From positions 1 through 5,178 of the forward strand of contig SKYX01000303.1 of assembly GCA_007127655.1 (NCBI GenBank): a DNA stretch of 5,178 nucleotides. The letters are read 5' to 3'. The notes beneath the pieces are model-generated. The model saw only the letters and a list, made by a program, of their open reading frames with translations, had not been told where the DNA came from and ran no database searches. Made by a program: the position numbers and the translations under genes. This document shows positions 1 through 5,178 of this stretch, piece by piece. Numbering within the stretch: position 1 is the stretch's first letter; each line of letters starts with the position of its first letter. Origin of the DNA: Desulfonatronum sp. GTDB taxonomy: Bacteria; Desulfobacterota; Desulfovibrionia; Desulfovibrionales; Desulfonatronaceae.

Positions 1-234
1 ATGGCCTGAAAGAGCGTGGCATTATACCTGCTGACGATGAACAAAAGCCCGAGCATCGTACACCCAAGGATGTACCACAGGTATTCGGAAAACTTACATT
101 CCGTGCCCGCCCCCTTGGAGGACAACGCGCAGGCAAGGCAAGCCGATACCGACCTGCTTCCGTTCTGCTCGTTGCGCCCATTCCGACAGTCTCGTCCCTC
201 CCGCTCGCCTCGCTCCTCCTGATCTCGCGACGAA
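1..234. other. Window-edge region with no identifiable gene
   Basis: I recognise no gene in this stretch, which lies downstream of nadD. On the plus strand the frame starting at base 3 has no stop until base 443. Its first part (GLKERGIIPADDEQ, continuing to about base 120) looks vaguely protein-like, so it could be the 3' end of a truncated gene or transposase remnant that begins outside the window. After about base 120 the translation becomes arginine-, proline- and serine-rich and runs antisense into nadD, which argues against coding there. A minus-strand frame is also open from about base 187 to the window edge. I see no ribosome binding site, terminator hairpin or known motif. Bases 190-222 are a C/T-rich stretch with repeated CTCG units. 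Confidence 0.3.
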
Positions 235-999
235 TCATCGGCCATGGATGCAGCCTCCTCTTGGCGGGCCGGTTTTGGCGTCGTCGTCGGCGGCGTCGTC
301 GACATCACTCCAGGTCTCTCGCTTTACCCAATACCGCTCCACCAAACACCGCTTCCGGTTCAATTCAGCCAGCACGGGGTCTGGCAGGAGAAACCGGATA
401 TCCCGGCCCGCGCTCCAGTAGTCCCGGATCATGGTCGCGCTGATGTCCAGATAAGGGGGGCGGATCAACAGAATCGACCGCGCGTCGCCCTCCAAGGGCC
501 ACTCCCAGACCCGTCTCCAATCCCGCTCACGCAAAATGGGTGGACCGCTTCGAGGCCAATGGTCGCGGACAAAGGTCTGCGTCGTTTTCAGGGCCATGTC
601 CTGTCGGGCCACGGCCACGAAATGGGCCTTGCGGGTCAGGGCCAGACCGTCTTTCCAGGACGGCAGGGTCAGCAGGTCCGGAACACCGAGCAAAAAAAAG
701 AGCCGGCTTCCGGGCATCGCCCGAGCCAGCTCTTCCAGTGTGTCTCCGGTGTACGACGGACCGGGCCGGCCGCCCTCGATCAGGGAGCAATGCAGGCCGG
801 GAAGCCCATGAAGAGCCTTTTGCACCAGGCGGCAACGCAGGCCAAAGGGCAACAGCCCTCGCTGCCCCTTGTGCGGCGGGATCGCGGCCGGGACCAGCTC
901 CACCCGGTCCAGTCCAAGGATTTCCAGGGCTTCAACGGCCAGACGCAGATGGCCGTGATGCACGGGATTGAAGCACCCACCAAAAACGCCGACCTTCAT
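235..999 (-). CDS. nadD: Nicotinate-nucleotide adenylyltransferase (NadD)
   Basis: The enzyme transfers AMP from ATP to nicotinate mononucleotide, giving deamido-NAD in the cytoplasm, a late step of NAD synthesis. The 254-residue product starts directly at the conserved core MKVGVFGG. The nucleotidyltransferase signature GGCFNPVHHGH lies at residues 7-17 (family form GGTFDPIHxGH). It is followed by PPHK (41-44), SYTGDTLEEL (82-91), a region around LLGVPDLLTLPSW (103-115), the second ATP-binding signature ISATMIRD (186-193, family ISSTxIR) and LLPDPVLAEL (204-213). The start is supported by the upstream sequence AAGGTGA, seven bases before ATG. Two things are odd. Where the family usually has G-A/S-D before the tryptophan, this protein has G-V-P-D. 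The protein is also longer than the usual 190-220 residues because of an acidic, Asp/Ala-rich tail after about residue 228. It lies downstream of proA on the same strand, with a palindromic repeat between them. Confidence 0.94.
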   Translation of the reverse strand: MKVGVFGGCFNPVHHGHLRLAVEALEILGLDRVELVPAAIPPHKGQRGLLPFGLRCRLVQKALHGLPGLHCSLIEGGRPGPSYTGDTLEELARAMPGSRLFFLLGVPDLLTLPSWKDGLALTRKAHFVAVARQDMALKTTQTFVRDHWPRSGPPILRERDWRRVWEWPLEGDARSILLIRPPYLDISATMIRDYWSAGRDIRFLLPDPVLAELNRKRCLVERYWVKRETWSDVDDAADDDAKTGPPRGGCIHGR

Positions 1000-1042
1000 G
1001 CAGCCGTCACCTTACCTGAGTGTTGAAAAAGTCCTTATCCGC

Positions 1043-1164
1043 AGTCCGTTCAAAAACCCCAAGTGCAAGGAGCAAAAAAAGTTCAAGCTCGAAGGGTAGT
1101 TATTCATACGCGAGAGTTTGAACTTTTTGCAGCGACGCAGCAATTGGGAGTTTTTCAACGGACT
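1043..1164. repeat. 122-bp imperfect palindrome between proA and nadD
   Basis: The two ends are inverted copies of each other. The left arm (1043-1091) begins AGTCCGTTCAAAAACCCC. The reverse complement of the right arm (1111-1164) begins AGTCCGTTGAAAAACTCCC. Both arms then contain a GCAAAAA run followed by GTTCAA and CTC, and end in CG around a 19-base centre. A related piece, GTTGAAAAAGTCC, lies just outside at 1022-1034, so the element may extend further left. From memory, palindromes of this style recur between genes in sulfate-reducing Desulfobacterota; I could not check this. Transcribed from either side it would form a long stem. It starts 18 bases past the proA stop and ends 43 bases before the nadD start. 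Confidence 0.85.
1072..1130 (-). terminator. Possible weak intrinsic terminator after proA
   Basis: This is the inner part of the palindrome. Read on the minus strand, an AAAAAGTTCAA/CTC arm pairs with GAG/TTGAACTTTTT across a loop of about two dozen bases, with one A-C mismatch, and ends in seven consecutive T. Stem plus T-tract is the layout of a factor-independent terminator. The stem is AT-rich and the loop is long, so efficiency may be poor. The plus strand has a shorter T-tract (five T), so it could also act weakly in that direction. If functional it would reduce read-through from proA into nadD. Confidence 0.35.
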
Positions 1165-1177
1165 GTTACGTCCTTTT

Positions 1178-1197
1178 CAGGTTCATTCCCGAACCTG
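1178..1197 (-). repeat. Small hairpin across the proA stop codon
   Basis: CAGGTTC (1178-1184) and GAACCTG (1191-1197) are perfect seven-base inverted arms around a six-base loop. The proA TGA stop (1185-1183 on the minus strand) lies at the loop/arm boundary. No T-run follows on the minus strand (the next bases are AAAAGG), so it is not a terminator. It could be chance or an mRNA 3'-end structure. Confidence 0.4.
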
Positions 1198-2454
1198 CCC
1201 CTGGCCCAGGCCGACGAACTTCACGCCGGTCAGTTCCCGAACGCCCATGGGGCCGTAGGCGTGCAGCTTGGACGTGCTGATCCCGATTTCCGCGCCCAGG
1301 CCGAGCTGACCGCCGTCGTTGAATCGGGTGGAGGCGTTGACCAGGACCAGGGAAGCGTCGGCCTCGCGCAAAAAGCGCATGGCCCGGTCGTGGTCCCTGG
1401 TGAGGATGGCCTCGGTATGGTTGGAGCCGTGAAGGGCAATATGCTCCAAAGCCTGGTCCATGTCCCGGACCACCCGCACGGCCAGGACCAAAGCCAGAAA
1501 CTCCCGGCCCCAGTCGCCTTCCTCGGCCGGTTCGGCGTCGGCCTTGGGCTTCAGTAGGGGCAGGCTTTCCGGGCAGGCCTTGAAGCGCACTTCCGCGGCC
1601 CCCAGACGTTCCGCGACCTTGGGCAGGAACATTTTGGCCTCATCCTGGTGCACCAGCAGGCACTCCAGGGCGTTGCACACCCCGCAGCGCTGCACCTTGG
1701 AATTGAAGACGATCTCCAGGGCCTTGTCCAGATCCGCACCCTGGTCAACGTAAATGTGGCAAACCCCCTTGTAGTGCTTGAGCACGGGCATGGTGGCCTG
1801 GTCGGCCACGGCCCGGATCAGGGATTCGCCGCCGCGGGGGATGACCACGTCGATGAACTCGTCCAGCTTCAGCAAATGGCCCACCGCCTCCCGGTCCGTG
1901 ACCGGCACCAGTTGGACCGCGGCCTCGGGCAGTCCGGCGGCCCGCAGCGCCACCGCGATCAGCTCGGCCAGGGCTTGATTGGAATGGAAGGCCTCGGAGC
2001 CACCCCGCAGGATGGCCGCGTTGCCGGCCTTGAGGGTCAGAATGGCCGCTTCAATGGTCACGTTGGGCCGGGATTCATAAATCATCATCACCACGCCCAG
2101 GGGCACGCGCATCCGCCCGATGCGCAGCCCGTTGGGCCGCTGCCACATGGTTTCGATCTCACCCACCGGATCGGCCTGGGCCATGACCTCCAGGCAAGCC
2201 TGAGCCATGGACTCGACGGTCGCCTCGGTCATCCGCAGCCGGTCCACCCTGGCCGCGTCCAACCCGCCGGCCAGAGCCGCGTCCACGTCCCGCTGATTGG
2301 CTTCCAGCACCTTCCCGCCTCGGTCCCGCAACAGCCGGGCCAATTCCCGCAACACCTCGTCCTTGCGCCTGCCCTCGGCATTGGCCGTCACCCTGGCCGC
2401 GTCCCGGGCATGCCGAGCCAACTGGCTCATCATGGTTTTAAGATTCTCCGTCAT
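1183..2454 (-). CDS. proA: Gamma-glutamyl phosphate reductase (ProA)
   Basis: This NADPH-dependent enzyme reduces gamma-glutamyl phosphate to glutamate-5-semialdehyde, the second step of proline synthesis from glutamate, in the cytoplasm. The 423-residue length is typical, and the aldehyde-dehydrogenase-like fold is covered end to end. The N-terminal helical part is followed by GVVMMIYESRPNVT (120-133), the nucleotide-binding stretch LKAGNAAILRGGSEA (141-155), DVVIPRGGESLI (202-213) and KHYKGVCHIYVD (226-237). Next come the catalytic motif GVCNALE with Cys260 as the expected nucleophile, GSNHTEAI (343-350), VNASTRF (372-378) and GLGAEIGISTSKLHAYGPMG (385-404). ATG at 2454 is preceded by AGGAG (2465-2461) with six-base spacing, which favours this start over the internal Met8 and Met9. 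The ProA partner ProB is not in the window. nadD follows on the same strand after 183 bp. I see no truncation or frameshift. Confidence 0.97.
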   Translation of the reverse strand: MTENLKTMMSQLARHARDAARVTANAEGRRKDEVLRELARLLRDRGGKVLEANQRDVDAALAGGLDAARVDRLRMTEATVESMAQACLEVMAQADPVGEIETMWQRPNGLRIGRMRVPLGVVMMIYESRPNVTIEAAILTLKAGNAAILRGGSEAFHSNQALAELIAVALRAAGLPEAAVQLVPVTDREAVGHLLKLDEFIDVVIPRGGESLIRAVADQATMPVLKHYKGVCHIYVDQGADLDKALEIVFNSKVQRCGVCNALECLLVHQDEAKMFLPKVAERLGAAEVRFKACPESLPLLKPKADAEPAEEGDWGREFLALVLAVRVVRDMDQALEHIALHGSNHTEAILTRDHDRAMRFLREADASLVLVNASTRFNDGGQLGLGAEIGISTSKLHAYGPMGVRELTGVKFVGLGQGQVRE

Positions 2455-2582
2455 GCTACTCTCCTATAAACTCGACAAGACAATCGCCAGTCGGTACCTG
2501 TCCAAAAAACATCCGCATTGAACGGTAAATCCGCTCTACTCCCCACTCTCAACGGCATCCACATAAAAGAAGGACCATTGTC
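2455..2582. promoter_or_regulatory. Divergent intergenic spacer, proA / flavoprotein gene
   Basis: These 128 bp separate two divergently transcribed genes and must contain, or lie close to, promoters for both. I see ribosome binding sites at each end: AGGAG for proA at 2461-2465 on the minus strand, and GAAGGA for the plus-strand gene at 2569-2574. I found no pair of -35/-10 boxes good enough to name and no clear operator palindrome. Placing promoters here is inferred from the gene layout only. Confidence 0.4.
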
Positions 2583-3020
2583 ATGCACAACGCCATCCAC
2601 GCTCTGATTCAAAGCCAGCAAAGCTGTGTTCTCGCCACATCCCAAGACAACCAACCGCACACCTCCCTGATGGGGTTCGCCCCTTCCGAGGATTGCACCA
2701 CCTTTTTCATGGCCACCTACCGCAACACCAACAAGTTCGCAAACCTCCAGACCAATCCGGAGGTCAGCCTGCTCCTGGACGATCGCGGTACGCATCCCGA
2801 GAAGGACCGCCGGGAAACCACGGCCTTGACTGTACATGGACGGGCCGAAATTCTCGAGGACCTGGAACAATGCCGCGCCGTAGCGGGCCTGCTCCACCAA
2901 CGTTTGCCACACCTGCAAGATTTTCTGGCCGGGCCGGACCTCGCCTTCATTGCCGTCCAGGCCGTTGATTTTCTCCTCCTGCGCGGTCCGACCGATGCGA
3001 TCTTCGAGACCGCCGGGTAA
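2583..3020 (+). CDS. Pyridoxamine 5'-phosphate oxidase family, FMN-binding split-barrel protein
   Basis: This small cytoplasmic protein of 145 residues probably binds FMN as a dimer; the substrate cannot be told from sequence. The N-terminal strand pattern SCVLATSQDNQPHTSLMGF (14-32) matches the opening of the split-barrel fold. It is followed by FFMATYRNTNKFANLQTNP (41-59), where family members place FMN-phosphate contacts around the T-x-x-x-T-x-K segment, then VSLLLDDRG (61-69) and a late strand LTVHGRAEIL (82-91). The C-terminal part FIAVQAVDFLLLRGP (122-136) completes the barrel. It lacks the extra C-terminal substrate-binding region of true PdxH (about 210 residues), so PdxH activity is unlikely. 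ATG at 2583 has GAAGGA eight bases upstream. The gene diverges from proA and lies 206 bp before the chemoreceptor gene on the same strand. Relatives include general flavin reductases and stress-related FMN proteins. Family assignment is fairly sure; function is unknown. Confidence 0.83.
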   Translation: MHNAIHALIQSQQSCVLATSQDNQPHTSLMGFAPSEDCTTFFMATYRNTNKFANLQTNPEVSLLLDDRGTHPEKDRRETTALTVHGRAEILEDLEQCRAVAGLLHQRLPHLQDFLAGPDLAFIAVQAVDFLLLRGPTDAIFETAG

Positions 3021-3116
3021 TCGGCTGAGAACAAGAAGTAAAACAGACGGACAGGCTTCGCGAACAAACTGTCAACCTAACTCTTTTCCGAGTAGAGTCG
3101 AGGCTTTACAATATTC

Positions 3117-3122
3117 TATAAT
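3117..3122 (+). promoter_or_regulatory. Candidate -10 box for the chemoreceptor gene
   Basis: A perfect TATAAT lies in a locally AT-rich stretch (about 3106-3124) within the otherwise GC-rich 206-bp gap before the receptor gene. The hexamer 17 bases upstream (AGAGTC) is a poor -35, and the better-looking TTTACA is only six bases away, so the promoter would be atypical or activator-dependent. I found no sigma-54 (TGGCAC-N5-TTGC) or sigma-28 (TAAAGTTT / GCCGATAA) site. If used, the leader would be about 100 bases. The rest of the gap (3021-3226) shows no clear hairpin terminator for the upstream gene and no riboswitch that I recognise. Confidence 0.4.
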
Positions 3123-3210
3123 TGCATCAGATGGGTTCGGTGTGCGATGGAACAGGAAAGCGTACGCTCTCCCCTTTTGCCGTCGCGATTATCAGCCACT
3201 TCAGACAGCC

Positions 3211-3217
3211 AAGGAGA
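3211..3217 (+). promoter_or_regulatory. Ribosome binding site that sets the chemoreceptor start
   Basis: AAGGAGA ends nine bases before the ATG at 3227. It is the strongest Shine-Dalgarno match in this area and places the start at MDTTKLAAP, shortly before the first membrane helix. The frame stays open upstream to a TTG at 3122, but that overlaps the TATAAT box and has no comparable site. Confidence 0.8.
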
Positions 3218-3226
3218 CCGTTCTCT

Positions 3227-4816
3227 ATGGACACCACAAAACTTGCCGCTCCAGCCATTGGACTCGGCACCCTTGTTATTGCGGGCGGCGTGCTCGCCAC
3301 GTTTCTGCTTGGCACGCCCGGGTTCAGCGGAGCCATCATTTCAGCCCTTGCCGGTCTCACTGCCCTGTTCGTCGTGGCAACGCCGCTGGTGCTCCAAAAC
3401 CGCGCACTGACCGAGGCGTCCGCCGTGCTGGGTGGGCTCGCGGAAGGGAATTTCCAAAAAGACACTTTGGAGTCCAGCCGGGGAGCAAAAAGCCTGCCCG
3501 ACCTGTTCACGGCCCTGGAGGCCGTGTCGCATGCCTTGAAGCACGAAAAGGGGCTGAGCAAGGGGATTATCGAAGGCCTGCCCACGCCGTTCCTGCTGGT
3601 GGACACCAAGGAGCGAGCCTTGTTCACGAACCAGGCCTGCCTGGAAATGGTCCAGATTGACGGCCCGCCGAAAAACCAGCTTGGCCGGACCCTGGCGGAA
3701 ATCTTTTACAATGATCCATCACGCCAGACCGCCGTGGGCAAAGCCATCAAGACCGGCGAGGTCTTTCGCAACCTGGAAGTGAGCATTACCGGACACAAAG
3801 GCGGGGTGCGCCACGTCCTGGCCAACGTCTGCCCCTTGTACGATCTGGACGGCGTCTGCATCGGCGGTTTCTGCCTCTACGTGGACATGACCACCCTGAA
3901 AACCAAGGAAGCCCAAATCTGTGAGCAAAACGAAATCATCTCCCGAGCCGCGGATCAGGCCACCCAGGTCTCCAACTCCATGGCCTCGGCCGCCGAAGAG
4001 TTGGCCGCCCAGGTGGAGCAGGCCAGCCGGGGGGCCGAGGAACAACGGGACAGGACCGGCGAGACGGCCACAGCCATGGAGGAAATGAACGCCACGGTCC
4101 TGGAAGTGGCCAGAAACGCCTCCCAGGCCGCCGAAGCTTCGGACCTGTCCCGGACCAAGGCCCTGGAGGGCGCGAAAGTGGTGGGCGAATCCGTGGCGGC
4201 CATCAACAAAGTCCAGCAACAGTCCGAGGAGCTGAAGGCCAACCTCAGCCGGCTGGGGCAACAGGCCGACCAGATCGGTCGAATCATGACCGTGATCGAA
4301 GACATCGCGGACCAGACCAACCTCCTGGCCCTGAACGCGGCCATCGAGGCGGCCCGGGCCGGTGACGCGGGCCGAGGCTTCGCCGTGGTGGCCGACGAGG
4401 TCCGCAAGCTGGCCGAGAAGACCATGAACGCCACCAAGGAGGTCGGGCAAGCCATCTCGGACATTCAGCAAGGAACCAGGACCAATATCGAAGGCATGGA
4501 CAAGGCTGCCGCGGCTGTTGCCGAAGCCACGGCCCGGGCCAACACCTCCGGTGCGACCCTGCAGGAAATCCTGGCCCTGGCCGAACAGGCCGCAGACCAG
4601 GTCCGCTCCATCGCCACCGCCGCGGAACAGCAGTCCGCCACCAGTGAGGAGATCAACCGCGGAGTGGAGGACATCAACCGCATCTCCGCGGAGACCAGCG
4701 AAGTCATGAACCAATCCGCCCAGGCCGTCTCCGAACTGGCCCGGATGGCCGCCCAATTAAACACCATCATCGACGGAATGCGCGCCCAGGCGAAGGACGA
4801 GTGTCCGGCGGAGTGA
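3227..4816 (+). CDS. Methyl-accepting chemotaxis protein with cytoplasmic PAS sensor
   Basis: This inner-membrane chemoreceptor of 529 residues would form trimers of dimers and control CheA through CheW. Hydrophobic segments at about 8-28 and 36-56 form a membrane hairpin joined by only about seven residues (GTPGFSG), so there is no periplasmic ligand domain. Residues 57-110 form a HAMP-like helical linker. Residues 112-225 look like a PAS domain ([20 protein letters not shown] at its start, [10 protein letters not shown] at its end), so sensing should be cytoplasmic. Residues 236-520 are a long Ala/Glu/Gln-rich coiled coil. The conserved signalling tip lies at about 358-399 ([19 protein letters not shown], then [18 protein letters not shown]). 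Glu/Gln pairs at 257-258 and 467-468 are candidate methylation sites. There is no C-terminal NWETF-type CheR tether. The PAS end carries Cys202, Cys211 and Cys216. The ligand is unknown. Confidence 0.94.
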   Translation: MDTTKLAAPAIGLGTLVIAGGVLATFLLGTPGFSGAIISALAGLTALFVVATPLVLQNRALTEASAVLGGLAEGNFQKDTLESSRGAKSLPDLFTALEAVSHALKHEKGLSKGIIEGLPTPFLLVDTKERALFTNQACLEMVQIDGPPKNQLGRTLAEIFYNDPSRQTAVGKAIKTGEVFRNLEVSITGHKGGVRHVLANVCPLYDLDGVCIGGFCLYVDMTTLKTKEAQICEQNEIISRAADQATQVSNSMASAAEELAAQVEQASRGAEEQRDRTGETATAMEEMNATVLEVARNASQAAEASDLSRTKALEGAKVVGESVAAINKVQQQSEELKANLSRLGQQADQIGRIMTVIEDIADQTNLLALNAAIEAARAGDAGRGFAVVADEVRKLAEKTMNATKEVGQAISDIQQGTRTNIEGMDKAAAAVAEATARANTSGATLQEILALAEQAADQVRSIATAAEQQSATSEEINRGVEDINRISAETSEVMNQSAQAVSELARMAAQLNTIIDGMRAQAKDECPAE

Positions 4817-4827
4817 CGAATGCCTTC

Positions 4828-4982
4828 CCGGGATGGTTCTTTTTGTCGGAAAAAATGGTTGACACTTTCGAGTCCGGTTGTCCATTTCCAGGCCGTAGGG
4901 GCGACCGGCCGGGCGCCCCTACACCGAACGGATGCCAGAAAGAAGGCATTGCGATTTGTCAACCCGTTCTGAACCATCCCGG
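4828..4982. repeat. Nested inverted-repeat element downstream of the chemoreceptor
   Basis: The outer arms CCGGGATGGTTC (4828-4839) and GAACCATCCCGG (4971-4982) are perfect 12-base inverted copies. Inside them GGTTGACA (4857-4864) and TGTCAACC (4957-4964) are perfect eight-base inverted copies. Near the centre lies a GC-rich palindrome (4895-4922). The half-lengths from outer arm to core are 67 and 60 bases, so the whole is roughly symmetric and resembles a small non-autonomous palindromic element. A further pair, AATGCCTTC (4819-4827) and GAAGGCATT (4942-4950), crosses the nesting and offers an alternative fold. I see no open reading frame of note inside and no obvious target-site duplication. 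Confidence 0.75.
4895..4922. repeat. GC-rich palindromic core, REP-like
   Basis: This 28-base palindrome has one mismatched pair (A4904 against G4913). Each arm begins GTAGGGGCG when read inwards from its own strand, and the centre is CCGG. From memory, short hairpins of the form GTAGGGGCGNCC...GGNCGCCCCTAC are scattered between genes in many bacterial genomes, and this fits that pattern; I could not check it against this organism. No T-tract follows on either strand, so it is not an intrinsic terminator. Confidence 0.75.
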
Positions 4983-5005
4983 CTTTCCCCTCCAGTCCCA
5001 AATGC

Positions 5006-5038
5006 AAAAGGCCGGTGCGATCGCACCGGCCTTTTTTT
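5006..5038 (+). terminator. Strong intrinsic terminator
   Basis: AAAAGGCCGGTGCGA (5006-5020) and its exact reverse complement (5021-5035) form a perfect 30-base palindrome. The GC-rich stem is followed on the plus strand by a run of seven T (5032-5038). It is the first good terminator downstream of the chemoreceptor gene, 190 bases after its stop. The four A on the left give a short T-run on the minus strand, so weak bidirectional activity is possible. Confidence 0.93.
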
Positions 5039-5126
5039 GACGTAAGGGAGTTGGCATATTTTGATGTACCGTTTTACCCCGCCCGTGCATTTTGCTCTGC
5101 AAGACGGGGCAAGAGGCATGTCTCAA
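5039..5126. other. Gene-free spacer after the terminator
   Basis: I see no gene here. Together with the elements on either side it belongs to the gene-free region 4817-5178. The only structure is a weak hairpin with CCCCG (5077-5081) facing CGGGG (5105-5109) and an inner TTGC/GCAA pair (5092-5095 and 5099-5102). No T-tract follows. It may be chance. Confidence 0.4.
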
Positions 5127-5178
5127 TGGTAGGACAGGCATCCTGCCTGTCCGTGCAGGCAAGATGCCTGCACCACCA
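5127..5178. repeat. Tandem-hairpin palindromic repeat at the window edge
   Basis: Two perfect hairpins sit side by side with no base between them. The first has GGACAGGCA (5132-5140), loop TCC and TGCCTGTCC (5144-5152). The second has GTGCAGGCA (5153-5161), loop AGA and TGCCTGCAC (5165-5173). The second is also an imperfect inverted copy of the first: the 26-base halves, starting TGGT at one end and closing ACCA at the other, match at about 20 positions. The 52-base unit is therefore an imperfect palindrome made of two hairpins, an arrangement like a paired REP unit. It reaches the last base, so it may continue. The final CACCACCA is part of this symmetry and not a tRNA 3' end. Confidence 0.85.

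Noticed and set aside
244..1026. Long plus-strand open frame antisense to nadD (260 codons)
   Set aside because: It mirrors a clearly conserved nadD gene. The translation is Gln/Pro/Arg-rich with no recognisable motif, as expected for the shadow of a GC-rich gene.
1648..2469. Long plus-strand open frame antisense to proA (273 codons)
   Set aside because: It is His/Gln/Gly-rich with no family motif, and proA on the other strand is intact with all its signatures.
3122..3226. Extended chemoreceptor start at TTG 3122 (35 extra residues)
   Set aside because: The ATG at 3227 has AAGGAGA at good spacing and leads directly into the membrane helix. The upstream TTG overlaps the TATAAT box, and the extra residues look like untranslated leader.
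3123..3226. Riboswitch (for example cyclic-di-GMP type) in the chemoreceptor leader
   Set aside because: The roughly 100-base leader invited a check, but I could not find the conserved core or paired stems of any riboswitch class I know.
3719..4756. 345-codon minus-strand open frame antisense to the chemoreceptor
   Set aside because: Its length is striking, but the translation is a Gly/Leu/Val/His-rich mirror of the Ala/Glu-rich coiled coil. This is a known artefact of high-GC receptor genes; no motif was seen.
4859..4887. TTGACA at 4859 as a promoter -35 box
   Set aside because: The hexamer 17 bases downstream is CCATTT, a poor -10, and the TTGACA is part of the GGTTGACA/TGTCAACC inverted repeat.
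5016..5025. GCGATCGC octamer like the cyanobacterial HIP1 repeat
   Set aside because: It is simply the centre of the terminator palindrome, occurs once, and the genes do not look cyanobacterial.
4919..5162. Short minus-strand open frames (60-80 codons) at the right end
   Set aside because: They run across the terminator and the palindromic repeats, have no convincing ribosome binding sites, and translate to low-complexity sequence.
5127..5178. tRNA gene or CRISPR repeats suggested by the hairpins and terminal CCA
   Set aside because: There is no cloverleaf, no TTCGA-type T loop and no acceptor pairing. The two hairpins abut without spacers, which rules out a CRISPR array.

Overview
The window looks like a GC-rich chromosomal segment of a Gram-negative bacterium. 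My best guess is a sulfate-reducing Desulfobacterota of the Desulfovibrio/Desulfonatronum type. That guess rests on overall protein style, on proA lying next to nadD, and on the character of the intergenic palindromes. No sequence search was possible, so the assignment is an inference.

Layout. Positions 1-234 hold no gene I can identify. Two housekeeping genes follow on the minus strand, read right to left: proA (2454-1183, gamma-glutamyl phosphate reductase, proline synthesis) and nadD (999-235, nicotinate-nucleotide adenylyltransferase, NAD synthesis). The 183-bp gap between them is almost filled by a 122-bp palindromic repeat (1043-1164). A 128-bp divergent spacer separates proA from two plus-strand genes. 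The first encodes a small FMN-binding split-barrel protein of the pyridoxamine-phosphate-oxidase superfamily (2583-3020). The second encodes a methyl-accepting chemotaxis protein (3227-4816) with two closely spaced membrane helices, almost no periplasmic part, a cytoplasmic PAS sensor and a full signalling coiled coil. The last 360 bases contain no gene. They hold a nested inverted-repeat element (4828-4982) with a GC-rich palindromic core, a strong intrinsic terminator (5006-5038), and a pair of tandem hairpins that runs to the window edge (5127-5178).

How it works together. proA and nadD may be co-transcribed, but the palindrome between them, which carries a T-tract on the minus strand, could uncouple them. 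The flavoprotein gene and the chemoreceptor gene lie in tandem, 206 bp apart, with a perfect TATAAT in the gap, so the receptor probably has its own promoter. The receptor would sense a cytoplasmic or membrane-associated signal, plausibly redox or energy state, and relay it to CheW/CheA.

The genes are ordinary. The most notable content is non-coding: three different palindromic repeat families, each in a different intergenic gap. I see no CRISPR array, tRNA, rRNA, complete insertion sequence or evident new multi-gene system.
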